From the NCBI GenBank assembly GCA_000415965.1, contig KE356560.1:508936-572935 (forward strand): a DNA stretch of 64,000 nucleotides, written 5' to 3'. The translations under genes were made by a program, and so were the position numbers. The notes under the pieces are model-generated. The model did no database searches. It saw only the letters and a program-made list of their open reading frames with translations, and was not told the origin of the DNA. This document shows, piece by piece, positions 18,297 through 26,804 of the stretch (positions within the stretch are counted from its first letter, which is position 1; each line of letters starts with the position of its first letter). The DNA is from Haloquadratum walsbyi J07HQW1. GTDB taxonomy: Archaea > Halobacteriota > Halobacteria > Halobacteriales > Haloferacaceae.

Positions 18297-18968
18297 ATGA
18301 TTACTGTTGTCCTCGATACAAACGCATTGATGCTTCCTGTTGAGCGAGATGTCCGTCTGTTCGAGGAACTTGATCGGGTTCTTTCAGAGTCGTATGTATC
18401 GCTCGTCCCGCGTCCTGTTGTTGCTGAACTCAATCGTCTCAGTGACGGTGCTGGAGTTGAGGCGACAGCAGCAAGCGTCGGCAGCGACCTGCTTGACCGC
18501 TGTTGTATTGTCGACACTGAGGCTGATTTCGCTGATGATGCCATTGTTGAGTTGGCAACCACTGAAATAATACTGCGTCACACTGCGATACGCGCCGATA
18601 CTGATACTGACGCTGCGACAGTCGACAACAGCCTCACAAATCGAACCGACGAGAAGGATATCGGTACACATACGAATGTCCATAATAATACAGACACAAG
18701 CGGGCAGATTACCGTCGAAGCCAACGCTCACGCTCAAGCTCAAGTTGCGGACACAGACACAGATATGAACGTGGACGTGATCGTAATTGAAACGTCTGAC
18801 GCAGAGTCAACAGCGGAGGCGACGACACAGACAGCTACGGACGAACACTCAACGACAGAGCACTATGTCGTCACAGAAGACAGACCGCTCCGTAACCGAT
18901 TATATAACTACGATGTTCGCGTAATCGGTATAAGGGGGCGAAACACATTGGAGATAACAGAGCCATAA
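18297..18968 (+). CDS. PIN-domain RNase-like protein with long acidic insert
   Basis: A 223-residue PIN-fold protein. VVLDTNALMLP holds the first catalytic Asp (Asp7), VAELNRL near residue 42 holds the conserved Glu, and a final TEDRPLRNRL near residue 198 holds the next Asp. This family, with a Fcf1/Utp24-like PIN domain, is usually encoded next to eif2g in archaea at about 125-135 residues. Here about 90 residues (roughly 97-186) rich in Asp, Thr, Asn and Ala have been added, in a region with DTDTD-type repeats. Possible role in rRNA or mRNA processing. Its downstream neighbour starts three bases later. Confidence 0.8.
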   Translation: MITVVLDTNALMLPVERDVRLFEELDRVLSESYVSLVPRPVVAELNRLSDGAGVEATAASVGSDLLDRCCIVDTEADFADDAIVELATTEIILRHTAIRADTDTDAATVDNSLTNRTDEKDIGTHTNVHNNTDTSGQITVEANAHAQAQVADTDTDMNVDVIVIETSDAESTAEATTQTATDEHSTTEHYVVTEDRPLRNRLYNYDVRVIGIRGRNTLEITEP

Positions 18969-18971
18969 CGT

Positions 18972-19556
18972 ATGTATAAACGGGTACAACTCACAGATAC
19001 AGTCGAAGTGCCTCCGCGGCACCTTGCAGATGTCACACCGCAGCGTGTTAAACGACTTCTACAAGACAAACTAGAGGGACGGATGGATGAAGACATTGGA
19101 AGTGTTGTCAGCGTTATTAGCGTCCTTGATATTGGTGAAGGGACAGTCCTTCCAGGGCGTGCTGGTGTATACTACGAGGCTAAATTCGATGCGATTACAT
19201 TTGATCCGGCGATGCAGGAGGTTGTCGATGGAGAAGTCGTTGAAGTCGTCGAGTTTGGAGCGTTTGTTGGAATTGGTCCTGTTGATGGACTTTTGCATGT
19301 CTCACAAATTTCTGATGAGTACCTTGCATACGACGGCGAGAATCAGCAACTTGCATCCACAGAGTCGAATCGGACACTCGGAGTAGGTGACTCTGTTCGT
19401 GTTCGTGTTGTGACAAAAAGCATTGATGAGCGAAACCCTCGCGATTCAAAGATTGGGCTTACCGCAAAGCAACCTGGTCTTGGTAAGCATGGCTGGTTAC
19501 AAGCGGATCGACAGGCCAACCCTGCCACGACGGAGGCCGGCGCGGAGGGGAAGTAG
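18972..19556 (+). CDS. rpoE1: RNA polymerase subunit Rpo7 (E')
   Basis: A 194-residue subunit of the archaeal RNA polymerase stalk, homologous to eukaryotic Rpb7. It begins MYKRVQLTDTVEVPPRHLAD, the N-terminal RNP-like domain. A C-terminal S1 RNA-binding domain runs from about residue 80 (VVDGEVVEVVEFGAFVGIG). It partners with Rpo4 to help open promoters and bind emerging RNA. It lies three bases after the PIN gene and directly abuts spt4 (TAGATG), so the three are likely one transcript. Length and motif order are normal. Confidence 0.96.
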   Translation: MYKRVQLTDTVEVPPRHLADVTPQRVKRLLQDKLEGRMDEDIGSVVSVISVLDIGEGTVLPGRAGVYYEAKFDAITFDPAMQEVVDGEVVEVVEFGAFVGIGPVDGLLHVSQISDEYLAYDGENQQLASTESNRTLGVGDSVRVRVVTKSIDERNPRDSKIGLTAKQPGLGKHGWLQADRQANPATTEAGAEGK

Positions 19557-19754
19557 ATGGCACAGACCCGCCTTTCATGTCGCGAGTGTCATTATATCAA
19601 TCACGCCGATTCACAAACCTGTGAGAACTGCGGATCAAGTAGTCTCACTGAGGATTGGGCGGGATATGTCGTTGTAACGCACCCAGATGACTCAGCAATT
19701 GCCGAGGAGATGAACGTCACAGAACCCGGTGGATACGCACTCAAGGTGCGCTAA
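19557..19754 (+). CDS. spt4: Transcription elongation factor Spt4 (RNAP subunit E'')
   Basis: A 65-residue zinc protein: CRECHYINHADSQTCENCG provides two Cys pairs that bind one zinc ion. The domain then runs through DWAGYVVVTHPDDSAIAEEM. Spt4 binds Spt5 and makes the polymerase clamp processive. Its start codon follows the rpo7 stop directly. The rpo7-spt4 pairing is a strongly conserved archaeal arrangement, which supports the identity. Confidence 0.94.
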   Translation: MAQTRLSCRECHYINHADSQTCENCGSSSLTEDWAGYVVVTHPDDSAIAEEMNVTEPGGYALKVR

Positions 19755-19770
19755 GATAAGAGTACTATTC

Positions 19771-20331
19771 ATGACCGAGTTGCCCCTTAAACTCCCACCA
19801 TCACTTCGGCAGGAATTCAAATCACCGTTTGGACCGGTATATACTGATGTTACGCAATTTCTCGCTGATGCTGGGCGACCAATCATCGCTGTCGGCGATA
19901 TTGTCACGTATCACCTCCAGACGGCCGATTACACCCCTGCGGTGGCTATTATCGACGGGCAGACAAAACGCGAGACTGTTGATAAAACAGTCGAAGCAGC
20001 GTTGTCAGAGCACAACAAACGGGTTGATGTCGAGAACCCACCGGGAGTGATATCTGCAGCATTACTGGATGCGCTACAGACTGCAGTGGCAGCATCTGGA
20101 TCTATTACAATTGTTGTTGACGGCGAAGAAGACCTTGCAACACTTCCGGCTGTTCTTGTAGCACAAACAGGGGCAACCGTCGTATATGGACAACCCGATC
20201 AAGGGATGGTACGTGTTGCTGTGACTCCTGACACACAAACGACAATGACGAAACTACTTAATCGCATGGATGGGGATGTTGCTGCGGCATTTGATCGGCT
20301 TGGCATGGACCCCGATAGTAATCCAAGATGA
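19771..20331 (+). CDS. GTP-dependent dephospho-CoA kinase (DUF359)
   Basis: A 186-residue protein of the archaeal DUF359 family, which phosphorylates dephospho-CoA with GTP in the last step of coenzyme A synthesis. GPVYTD (about residues 22-27), VGDIVTYHL, AIIDGQTKR and VVDGEEDLATLPA are the family's conserved segments. The ATG at 19771 is preferred; the ATG at 19729 would overlap spt4 by 26 bases and adds residues not typical for the family. It is in the same operon as rpo7-spt4 and upstream of rps24e, the usual archaeal order. Confidence 0.88.
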   Translation: MTELPLKLPPSLRQEFKSPFGPVYTDVTQFLADAGRPIIAVGDIVTYHLQTADYTPAVAIIDGQTKRETVDKTVEAALSEHNKRVDVENPPGVISAALLDALQTAVAASGSITIVVDGEEDLATLPAVLVAQTGATVVYGQPDQGMVRVAVTPDTQTTMTKLLNRMDGDVAAAFDRLGMDPDSNPR

Positions 20332-20344
20332 GTTGAATACGCTC

Positions 20345-20452
20345 ATGACGAGATGCGAAATTGACTTTGACTTTGACTTGGATTTGGATTTGGATTTGGA
20401 TCCAAAAATTGAATTTAAATTTGAATTTGAAGATCATCTGGTGATTGATTAG
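20345..20452 (+). repeat. Hexanucleotide tract (GAYTTK), possibly coding for DFDFDLDLDLDL
   Basis: The stretch 20361-20402 consists of about seven near-perfect hexamers of the GACTTT/GATTTG kind, followed by ATTTGAATTTGAA units. It lies in a 35-codon ORF (MTRCEIDF...) downstream of the dephospho-CoA kinase. Whether that ORF is translated is unknown. The composition is more like an expanded microsatellite than a gene. Confidence 0.7.
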
Positions 20453-20620
20453 ACTATCCTGTGTTTGAGCATCATAACAGTTTCATTGGTTTTGAAACTT
20501 AGCGATATGCCTCACTACTCTGAACATCTATAATTCATGCATACTCCGCGTGAAGTAATCGCAATTCATCGCTTCGAAATCCTTTTAGTCGTTTCAAAAT
20601 GAGTATGGATTAACTAAACA

Positions 20621-20938
20621 ATGGAAGTTGATATTCTCTCTGAAGATGAAAACTCAATGTTGCATCGAACCGACGTTCAATTTGAAGTCGCCCACGAAGA
20701 TGCAACACCGTCACGATTATCTGTTCGTGACAGTCTCGCAGCAAAAATAAATAAAGACTCTGATGAGGTCGTTGTGCACAAACTTGATACCAAATTTGGA
20801 ATGCGAAAAACGATTGGATACGCCAAGGTATATCAATCGCCACAGTCTGCTCGTCAGGTTGAACAAGATTACATGCTTGAGCGAAACAAAATCGAAATCG
20901 AACCAGATGATGACGACGGTGCAGCAGAAGAAGCCTGA
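20621..20938 (+). CDS. rps24e: Small ribosomal subunit protein eS24
   Basis: A 105-residue ribosomal protein, full length. It begins MEVDILSEDENSMLHRTDVQFEVAHEDATPSR, then LAAKINKDSDEVVVHKLDTKFGMRKTIGYAKVY, the typical S24e core, and ends in an acidic tail. The acid-rich ends are a halophilic adaptation. In many archaea the small zinc protein S27ae follows directly; I cannot find it here. The next gene, kae1-bud32, starts about 185 bp later. Confidence 0.95.
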   Translation: MEVDILSEDENSMLHRTDVQFEVAHEDATPSRLSVRDSLAAKINKDSDEVVVHKLDTKFGMRKTIGYAKVYQSPQSARQVEQDYMLERNKIEIEPDDDDGAAEEA

Positions 20939-21124
20939 GGGGGTAAATCACGAATCATACTGTCATCAATGATTGATTATTAGTGTTTCACTACACAGTA
21001 ACCACTCGTATCAAGTGTTGTTTGTTCATCCTGTCAGTGGTCTCTACTGACGATCAATAGATGATCGTCCTCTCAAGGGGTGTCCCGCGTGCGTTACCCA
21101 GTAGAGTAAAAGATTATATGTATT

Positions 21125-22726
21125 ATGAGAATTCTTGGAATTGAAGGAACAGCATGGGCAGCAAGTGCAGCGTTATATGATAGCTGTGATGAAACGATAG
21201 TGATTGAGTCGGATCCATATCAGCCTGACAGCGGTGGCTTACATCCGCGGGAGGCAGCCGAACATATGAGTACGGCACTTCCAGAGGTGATTTCAACTAT
21301 TCTTGAGCATGCGGTGAGCTCTGGGAACACGAACGCAATTGGAGTCGATGCTGTGGCATTTTCACGTGGTCCCGGACTTGGTCCGTGTCTTCGAGTTGTT
21401 GGAACCGCTGCTCGAACGCTCACGCAGGCGCTCTCCGTCCCTCTTGTTGGTGTAAATCATATGATTGCACATCTTGAGATTGGTCGTCATCAGTCTGGAT
21501 TCGCCACCCCAGTCTGTCTCAATGCCTCAGGAGCGAATGCACACCTCCTTGGGTATCACCGGAGTCAGTATCAAGTACTTGGTGAGACGATGGATACCGG
21601 TGTTGGGAACGCCATTGATAAATTCACCCGTCATCTCGGGTGGAATCACCCTGGCGGACCAAAAGTCGAAGCAACCGCACCCGATGGGAGCTATTATGAC
21701 CTTCCATATGTTGTCAAGGGAATGGACTTTTCATTTTCAGGTATCATGTCGGCTGCCAAAGATGCCGTTGATGATGAGGTTCCCGTCGCCGATGTCTGTA
21801 CAGGATTACAAGAAACAATCTTTGCAATGCTGACTGAAGTCGCGGAGCGGGCACTCTCACTGACTGGAACCGATGAACTTGTCCTCGGCGGGGGAGTCGG
21901 ACAGAACGAACGCCTTCGTGAGATGCTCTCAACGATGTGTACTGCTCGTGGTGCCTCGTTTTACGCGCCTGAACCGCGATTTCTTCGGGATAATGCAGGA
22001 ATGATTGCTGTATTGGGTGCAACGATGTATCAGGCTGGACAGACAATCTCAGTCGAAAATTCTGCTGTTGACCCAAACTTTCGTCCGGACGCGGTTACGG
22101 TCACATGGCGCGATAATGAAACATCGGTGACTCGCACCCCGGCAACGCTCGATGAAACCCCAGTGCGAGGGGCAGAGGCGACAGTCAGACGCATCGATGA
22201 TCATGTCATAAAGCGGCGTGTCGAAAAGTCATACCGACATCCGACACTTGATAGACAACTTCGTGCTGAGCGGACGCGGGCGGAAGCGCGATTGACGAGT
22301 GCCGCACGCCGTCTTGGTGTCCCAACTCCTGTTATTTATGACGTTGACCCCGAGACAGGAACATTGGTGTTTGAGTATGTCGGTAATGCCGATCTTGCAG
22401 CAGAACTCACCGCCAGTCGGTGCCACGCGGTGGGACAGCATCTTGGGCGGATACATAATGCGGGGTTTGTCCATGGTGACCCCACAACCCGAAATGTTCG
22501 TGTTGACTCAACGCAAAATTATCTTATCGACTTTGGATTGGGTTATTATACTGATCATATTGAAGACCACGCGATGGATCTGCATGTGTTTATCCAGAGT
22601 ATAACTGGAACTGCATCAGATCCTGACCCCCTTATTGCCGCCTTTGAATCTGGATACGCTGAGACGGGAATGTCGACCGTCCAATCACGACTCTGTGAAA
22701 TTGAATCTCGCGGGCGATATCAATGA
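21125..22726 (+). CDS. Kae1-Bud32 fusion (tRNA t6A synthase/kinase of the KEOPS complex)
   Basis: A 533-residue fusion. The N-terminal Kae1 domain (residues 1-325) is the threonylcarbamoyl transferase that makes t6A37 in ANN-decoding tRNAs. It has the metal motif HMIAH (His112, His116), SRGPGLGPCLRV (80-91) and GGGVGQNERL. The Bud32 domain (about 335-533) is a small kinase/ATPase: the VHGDPTTRNV and LIDFGLGYYTDH motifs hold the catalytic Asp residues. Archaeal Kae1 and Bud32 are often fused like this. Upstream of it rps24e and the aIF2 block form the usual information-processing neighbourhood. Confidence 0.97.
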   Translation: MRILGIEGTAWAASAALYDSCDETIVIESDPYQPDSGGLHPREAAEHMSTALPEVISTILEHAVSSGNTNAIGVDAVAFSRGPGLGPCLRVVGTAARTLTQALSVPLVGVNHMIAHLEIGRHQSGFATPVCLNASGANAHLLGYHRSQYQVLGETMDTGVGNAIDKFTRHLGWNHPGGPKVEATAPDGSYYDLPYVVKGMDFSFSGIMSAAKDAVDDEVPVADVCTGLQETIFAMLTEVAERALSLTGTDELVLGGGVGQNERLREMLSTMCTARGASFYAPEPRFLRDNAGMIAVLGATMYQAGQTISVENSAVDPNFRPDAVTVTWRDNETSVTRTPATLDETPVRGAEATVRRIDDHVIKRRVEKSYRHPTLDRQLRAERTRAEARLTSAARRLGVPTPVIYDVDPETGTLVFEYVGNADLAAELTASRCHAVGQHLGRIHNAGFVHGDPTTRNVRVDSTQNYLIDFGLGYYTDHIEDHAMDLHVFIQSITGTASDPDPLIAAFESGYAETGMSTVQSRLCEIESRGRYQ

Positions 22727-22770
22727 TCTCAGCACACAGTTATGATATGAATAATTATACGAATGATTAT

Positions 22771-23360
22771 ACAGAATCAAGGAGAATTCCTGCGGCTTCA
22801 GCCGCAGGATGAATCCGACAACTCGGAGTCGATCTACGTTTACGCTGCAATAGCCATTCTCATATTTGACAATCCATCATTAAACTGACAGGTAGTTCGA
22901 CATATGGGTAGGAATCAGGCTGGGAACCGAGCGATTCCCGCCAGTCCGACGATGGCGGCCTGTCCGCCCTAAGCAATGAGACAATAATCGGAACCAGTCA
23001 GGTAAACAGTCGGTTCCTCTCAGTATCATGAGTCGATGCAGTTGCAGATGCAGTGCCCGACTACTTGCAAACAGCAGAAAAAGTAATTCCGAGTCCACCG
23101 AAGTCTGCCTGACTCCCCAAGGCAAAAACAACTGTGGGAGTCCAAACATGACCGAGGAGAGGAGTCCCGGGGGCGGGGGCTGAGACGTGGCACTCTCGGC
23201 ACCAGCAGTCCCACTTCACTCGACCCGCGACAGTCCATGAACCCCACACGGATTCTCACCATGCCGGGGTTCGGTGGAACTGCAAACCTGAAATATCCAC
23301 CGCTTACACTCACCGCTCACGCTCAGGATTCCTCCGCGGTTACGCGGAGGAGGATGTCAA
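22771..23360 (+). mobile_element. Palindrome-ended non-autonomous IS200/IS605-like element, copy A
   Basis: A 590-bp non-coding unit. The left end has the stem TGCGGCTTCAGCCGCA (22791-22806) after GAGAATTCC. The right end has CCTCCGCGGTTACGCGGAGG (about 23334-23353), then AGGATGTCAA. Similar sequence, in the opposite orientation, occurs at 40611-41115 (near full length) and 41255-41450 (left third). The right-end form is that of haloarchaeal TnpB elements. No tnpA or tnpB is present. ORFs in it have no motif. It separates kae1-bud32 from DUF5808. Confidence 0.75.
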
Positions 23361-23426
23361 GACTAACCCTGCGTTCTGACTTGCTGATAGAAAAACGATT
23401 TATGACCGACTGGCGTAGCTACAGAT

Positions 23427-23690
23427 ATGGATGAAGAAACAAAACAGGGAGACATATTCGGTGTCCCGTATAATTTCGAACGACCATCTCTCGGACGATT
23501 AATCGCCGCCCGCTGGCAACCCGGTGCGGGGATGATTGTGAAAAAGCCGTTTGGAATCGGGTACACACTCAATCTCGCGAACTGGCGGTCATGGGTTGCA
23601 CTTCTTGTTGTTGGGGGGTTGCTCTTCCAAGAAGAGCGAAGTGATAGTGATTCTGAGGATGATAGCCCTGTCGAGGTAATCGTTGATTAA
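23427..23690 (+). CDS. DUF5808 domain protein
   Basis: An 87-residue protein. It begins MDEETKQGDIFGVPYNFERPS, with the GVPYNFERPSLGRLIAARWQPG core of DUF5808. A short hydrophobic segment near residues 55-67 (WVALLVVGGLLF) and a Ser/Asp-rich acidic tail follow. Function is unknown. The core usually occurs as a short domain in larger membrane proteins. It lies between the IS605-like element and rdgB. Codon use is native. Confidence 0.8.
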   Translation: MDEETKQGDIFGVPYNFERPSLGRLIAARWQPGAGMIVKKPFGIGYTLNLANWRSWVALLVVGGLLFQEERSDSDSEDDSPVEVIVD

Positions 23691-23798
23691 TCCCTCTATG
23701 TCTCAACGCTCACGAATCCACTCAGTTGGGAAGTTTCTTTCACCAGCGTATTGGGCGAAATCACAGCAGTTGGGCGCTCACACACGGTGGCAGCATTC

Positions 23799-24443
23799 GT
23801 GAGTGTTGAGACGCTCCGATACGTCACGACAAATACGGGGAAAGTCCGTGAGGCTCGGGAATATCTTGACTCAGACGTCATCAAAGCGCTCTCATACGAT
23901 TACGCGGAGATCCAGGCGACATCACTCCGTCCAATCGCAGCGACTGGGGCTCAGGAGGCATATCGCTATGTTGGCTCACCAGTGCTTGTTGATGATGCCG
24001 GATTATTCATCGATGGGTTCGATGGATTCCCCGGTCCATACTCTGCATTCATTGAGGACACACTTGGTATTGAAACAGTCCAGCGCATTGCTGAAAGTGA
24101 GCTTGAAACACCGAGAAAAGCCACGTTTCGATGTGTTCTTGCGTACTGTGACGGGGAGGCGATTAAGTCTGCATTTTCACCTGATGAATACGCAAACACG
24201 AACCCAAACCCAAACCCAAACCCGAACCCGGAGCAAGATACATCGGCATTACCGGTAAAACTGTTCACTGGGGAAGTAAGTGGTCGTATCGTTCCCTCTC
24301 GGGGTGATGGTGGGTTTGGATATGATCCAATCTTCGAACACGATGGGGTGACATTTGCTGAACGTGACGCTACTGAGAAAAACAAAATCTCACACCGCGG
24401 TCGTGCACTGACAGCGTTCGCCGAGTGGTTTCAGACGCGGTGA
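23799..24443 (+). CDS. rdgB: XTP/dITP diphosphatase (RdgB/HAM1)
   Basis: A 214-residue house-cleaning enzyme that hydrolyses ITP, dITP and XTP to monophosphates so they are not used in nucleic acids. TTNTGK starts near residue 10. VDDAGLFIDGF holds the metal-binding Asp residues. GDGGFGYDPIF and SHRGRAL complete the site. The GTG at 23799 is chosen because the core begins just after it; the ORF extends upstream to 23751. A run of Asn-Pro pairs (NPNPNPNPNP near residue 136) is encoded by an AACCCA hexamer repeat and sits between core strands. Its place next to kae1-bud32 is common in haloarchaea. Confidence 0.93.
   Translation: MSVETLRYVTTNTGKVREAREYLDSDVIKALSYDYAEIQATSLRPIAATGAQEAYRYVGSPVLVDDAGLFIDGFDGFPGPYSAFIEDTLGIETVQRIAESELETPRKATFRCVLAYCDGEAIKSAFSPDEYANTNPNPNPNPNPEQDTSALPVKLFTGEVSGRIVPSRGDGGFGYDPIFEHDGVTFAERDATEKNKISHRGRALTAFAEWFQTR
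24199..24230 (+). repeat. AACCCA hexanucleotide repeat in rdgB
   Basis: Five or so hexamers with AACCCA/AACCCG units, in frame, encode the Asn-Pro run in the diphosphatase. The units are nearly identical, so expansion by slippage is likely. Confidence 0.8.
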
Positions 24444-24514
24444 CACCCTTTCAGTTTGAATCTGCAGGTGTTTCTCCTGTCGTTTCATCGCATGTGTAAT
24501 TCATGAGTACATGA

Positions 24515-25252
24515 TTACTTGACTCGCGGCGCACGATCAGGACCAGGATACGTGTCAGTCTCACTAACGGTAGCGGAATATAATCGCTCAGGTGAGAATA
24601 TTGCTGCATACGCCGCTGGATCGCGAACGCTAACTGGGAACTGTCCACGGAGCGACGCACCTGCTTGTGCTGACTGCAGTCGGTCGTCAAACGAGAGGAT
24701 GTGCATAGCACCACCTCTGTATGCTGTCGATAGTGCTGGATGATCAGCAGATGGATGTGTCACGATTGAGCACCAATCTGTCATATGTGATCGCCACTCA
24801 CGAGCCAGTTGGTCTGTGGTTACTGTTGCAATAACCGCTTCTGCATCAGTGAGCAATGGGTCGCTCGCAAAGAGTGTCATCCACGAGTGCGTCCAAAGAA
24901 TCTCAACTGCTTGTCGAGCATTACTCTCACTCCCACAAAGAAAATCAGCAACAAGAACATCCGCATCAACGACAATAGATGTCGGCATTGGATCGGTAGC
25001 TGGCTCAGTGATGCTCGATTCAGATTCCGCTTGTGACTCGCGTGTGGATGCTGACTCAGCCGACGTTGATCCCTCATGATCGGGAGTTTCAGATTCAGTG
25101 TTTGTCTGATGATCACTCTCCTGAGAGCGCTCTAGTCGTTTCTTTCGTCGGTCATCAAGGATCCGTGTGATTCGTGTCTGAGTGATATCATTTCGCCCGT
25201 CCGTTGCGTCAGCTGCCCGTTCGAAAAGCGTGCTCCAAGCGTCCGTCTTCAT
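24515..25252 (-). CDS. PIN-like hypothetical protein
   Basis: A 245-residue protein. The first 85 residues are a charged helix and a Ser/Glu/Thr-rich linker (QESDHQTNTESETP and onward). A folded part starts at about residue 90 (IVVDADVLVADFLCG), where the Asp residues resemble the first acidic site of PIN nucleases. HILSFDDRLQSAQAG near residue 190 resembles the last one. It is probably a haloarchaeal PIN-like protein (DUF7384 type in some annotations), but the fit is loose. It is convergent with rdgB; the two stops lie about 70 bp apart. Confidence 0.65.
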   Translation of the reverse strand: MKTDAWSTLFERAADATDGRNDITQTRITRILDDRRKKRLERSQESDHQTNTESETPDHEGSTSAESASTRESQAESESSITEPATDPMPTSIVVDADVLVADFLCGSESNARQAVEILWTHSWMTLFASDPLLTDAEAVIATVTTDQLAREWRSHMTDWCSIVTHPSADHPALSTAYRGGAMHILSFDDRLQSAQAGASLRGQFPVSVRDPAAYAAIFSPERLYSATVSETDTYPGPDRAPRVK

Positions 25253-25427
25253 GCTCCTAACTAGACTTTACATGAATAGAAGTATACCGACCACATCAGA
25301 TTTTGACGATACAGATCAGTTGGGAGCATCTCGTTGATGGGTATGTATCTGATCTACCCCATTTGGAAACGAGTGCTGTTTACGAGTATATGCCAAGAAG
25401 GTCACATTATTTGTTACTCACGGAGGG

Positions 25428-26087
25428 TCAGTTATCTCCCATGAGAGTATGTCTGACTTCTATCAAGTTATTTTGCTCAACGACAATTGCGAGTCTATCG
25501 CCGGTTTTGACCGTTGTGGCTGGGAGTGGAATCGTCATTGGCTCGTTTGCCCGCCCATGTGCGTATATACGTCCATGATCACCGAGCTCAATCTCATTCA
25601 CCGTTTGTCCGATAATCGGTGCATCAGTCGGGACTGACAGACTTGTTAAACTAAGCCCTTCTGTAAGTTCATCAAGCACATTGAAGTTACCACCGAGAAG
25701 TGCAGTTTTGGCACCCGCGGCACCAAGCCGCTCTGGGTCGATGACCTCATCAACATCAGACTCATATCGCTCGTATACATTCGAGTTAAAATCCTCACTG
25801 ATGCGCATTGCGACCCGACAACCATGCTGCTTTCCAGTCAGACAGGCAGCGAAATTAACTGTCGGGTCGCCAGTGAGTCCGCCAAGTGCAACAGCCTGAT
25901 TAACACCCGCTCGCTTCAACACTGAGTCATTACTCCCATCGCCTTCGATGACGTCAAACCCGGCGTTGTCAGCACGTGTGATTTTGTTTGAATCGGTATC
26001 AACAACAACAACATCGTATCCCTCCGTATCAAGAATCCGTGCGGTTCGTGCGCCGACGCGCCCATACCCAACAATAACAAATGACAT
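25428..26087 (-). CDS. trkA: TrkA-type K+ transport NAD-binding protein
   Basis: A 219-residue cytosolic regulator of Trk potassium uptake. The Rossmann motif GYGRVGARTA (residues 7-16) and the ribose-binding Asp in VVVVDTDSN near residue 31 define the TrkA-N domain. The TrkA-C domain follows from about residue 140 (LTSLSVPTDAPIIGQTVNEIELG). Haloarchaea hold molar K+ in the cell, so several TrkA paralogues are usual. The partner channel TrkH is not next to it. It is a single-gene unit upstream of a 700-bp spacer. Confidence 0.93.
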   Translation of the reverse strand: MSFVIVGYGRVGARTARILDTEGYDVVVVDTDSNKITRADNAGFDVIEGDGSNDSVLKRAGVNQAVALGGLTGDPTVNFAACLTGKQHGCRVAMRISEDFNSNVYERYESDVDEVIDPERLGAAGAKTALLGGNFNVLDELTEGLSLTSLSVPTDAPIIGQTVNEIELGDHGRIYAHGRANEPMTIPLPATTVKTGDRLAIVVEQNNLIEVRHTLMGDN

Positions 26088-26334
26088 ATCAAATGATGAT
26101 GGTCTGGGGGTACAAAATACTATATCGTTTTTTATTCGTGTAATTGTCAGTATATCGCCCTTCGATGGTATGACACCCTATTTATTCTCTCTGCGTACTT
26201 ATGACGAAACCAGTTGAGATAAGATGACAGATGCGTAATTCAACCGTCCTTAGACATGGCGAATGTTCCTCTTGAGACAGATAGTCTGATCAAATTACAG
26301 TGATAACAGTGCCCACCATCTTTCTCCGTAATAG

Positions 26335-26616
26335 TTAGCTACCAGAGATATCTTCTTCCAGAAGCGTCCAGCAAACACCGATAGACCCAGAGTCATATTC
26401 TCTGTTACAGACACTCATTAACGCTGAATCGACTCTGTAAGGGCTGAGCGGTTCACATTCGTTTTTCGAAATCCAAAGCGTGTGGGCGTTATCAAAGGAT
26501 AAGAGAAAATTATTCTTGATAACCCTGATGTGTCCTTCGATGAGGATTATCCGTAATATCAGATAAATGAGAACCATTCGAAAAGAAGCTTGATAAACTG
26601 CCTCAGACCAACTCAA
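26335..26616 (-). CDS. Short hypothetical ORF
   Basis: A 93-residue ORF with one hydrophobic stretch (FRMVLIYLILRIILIE) and a Cys-bearing C-terminal half. No family is recognised and no ribosome binding site stands out. The length is reasonable, but the composition is less acidic than in neighbouring genes, so it may be a relic. The spacer around it (26088-26804) otherwise shows no gene. Confidence 0.3.
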   Translation of the reverse strand: MSWSEAVYQASFRMVLIYLILRIILIEGHIRVIKNNFLLSFDNAHTLWISKNECEPLSPYRVDSALMSVCNREYDSGSIGVCWTLLEEDISGS

Positions 26617-26804
26617 ACGTTTGAGACACTTGCTTTGTCTCTCTGCTGATTATCAGTTATATTACCAGCGACGATTAACCCGTGTGTCATATTGGCGGAT
26701 TCTTCTGGGTTCGCACGCGTAACTGATCTGATTCGTCAAGTAGAAACGTTAAGATTCTGGTGGCGGCGACAACCGCAGGTGATGAGTTTACTGATTTCCT
26801 CGAA

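Noticed and set aside
20270-20452. 60-codon ORF ending in DFDFDLDLDL
   Set aside because: Its first half overlaps the dephospho-CoA kinase in another frame, and the rest is a simple repeat. Kept only as a repeat.
22880-23313. Minus ORFs of 62-95 codons in element copy A
   Set aside because: They have no motif and are not conserved in copy B, so the element is treated as non-coding.
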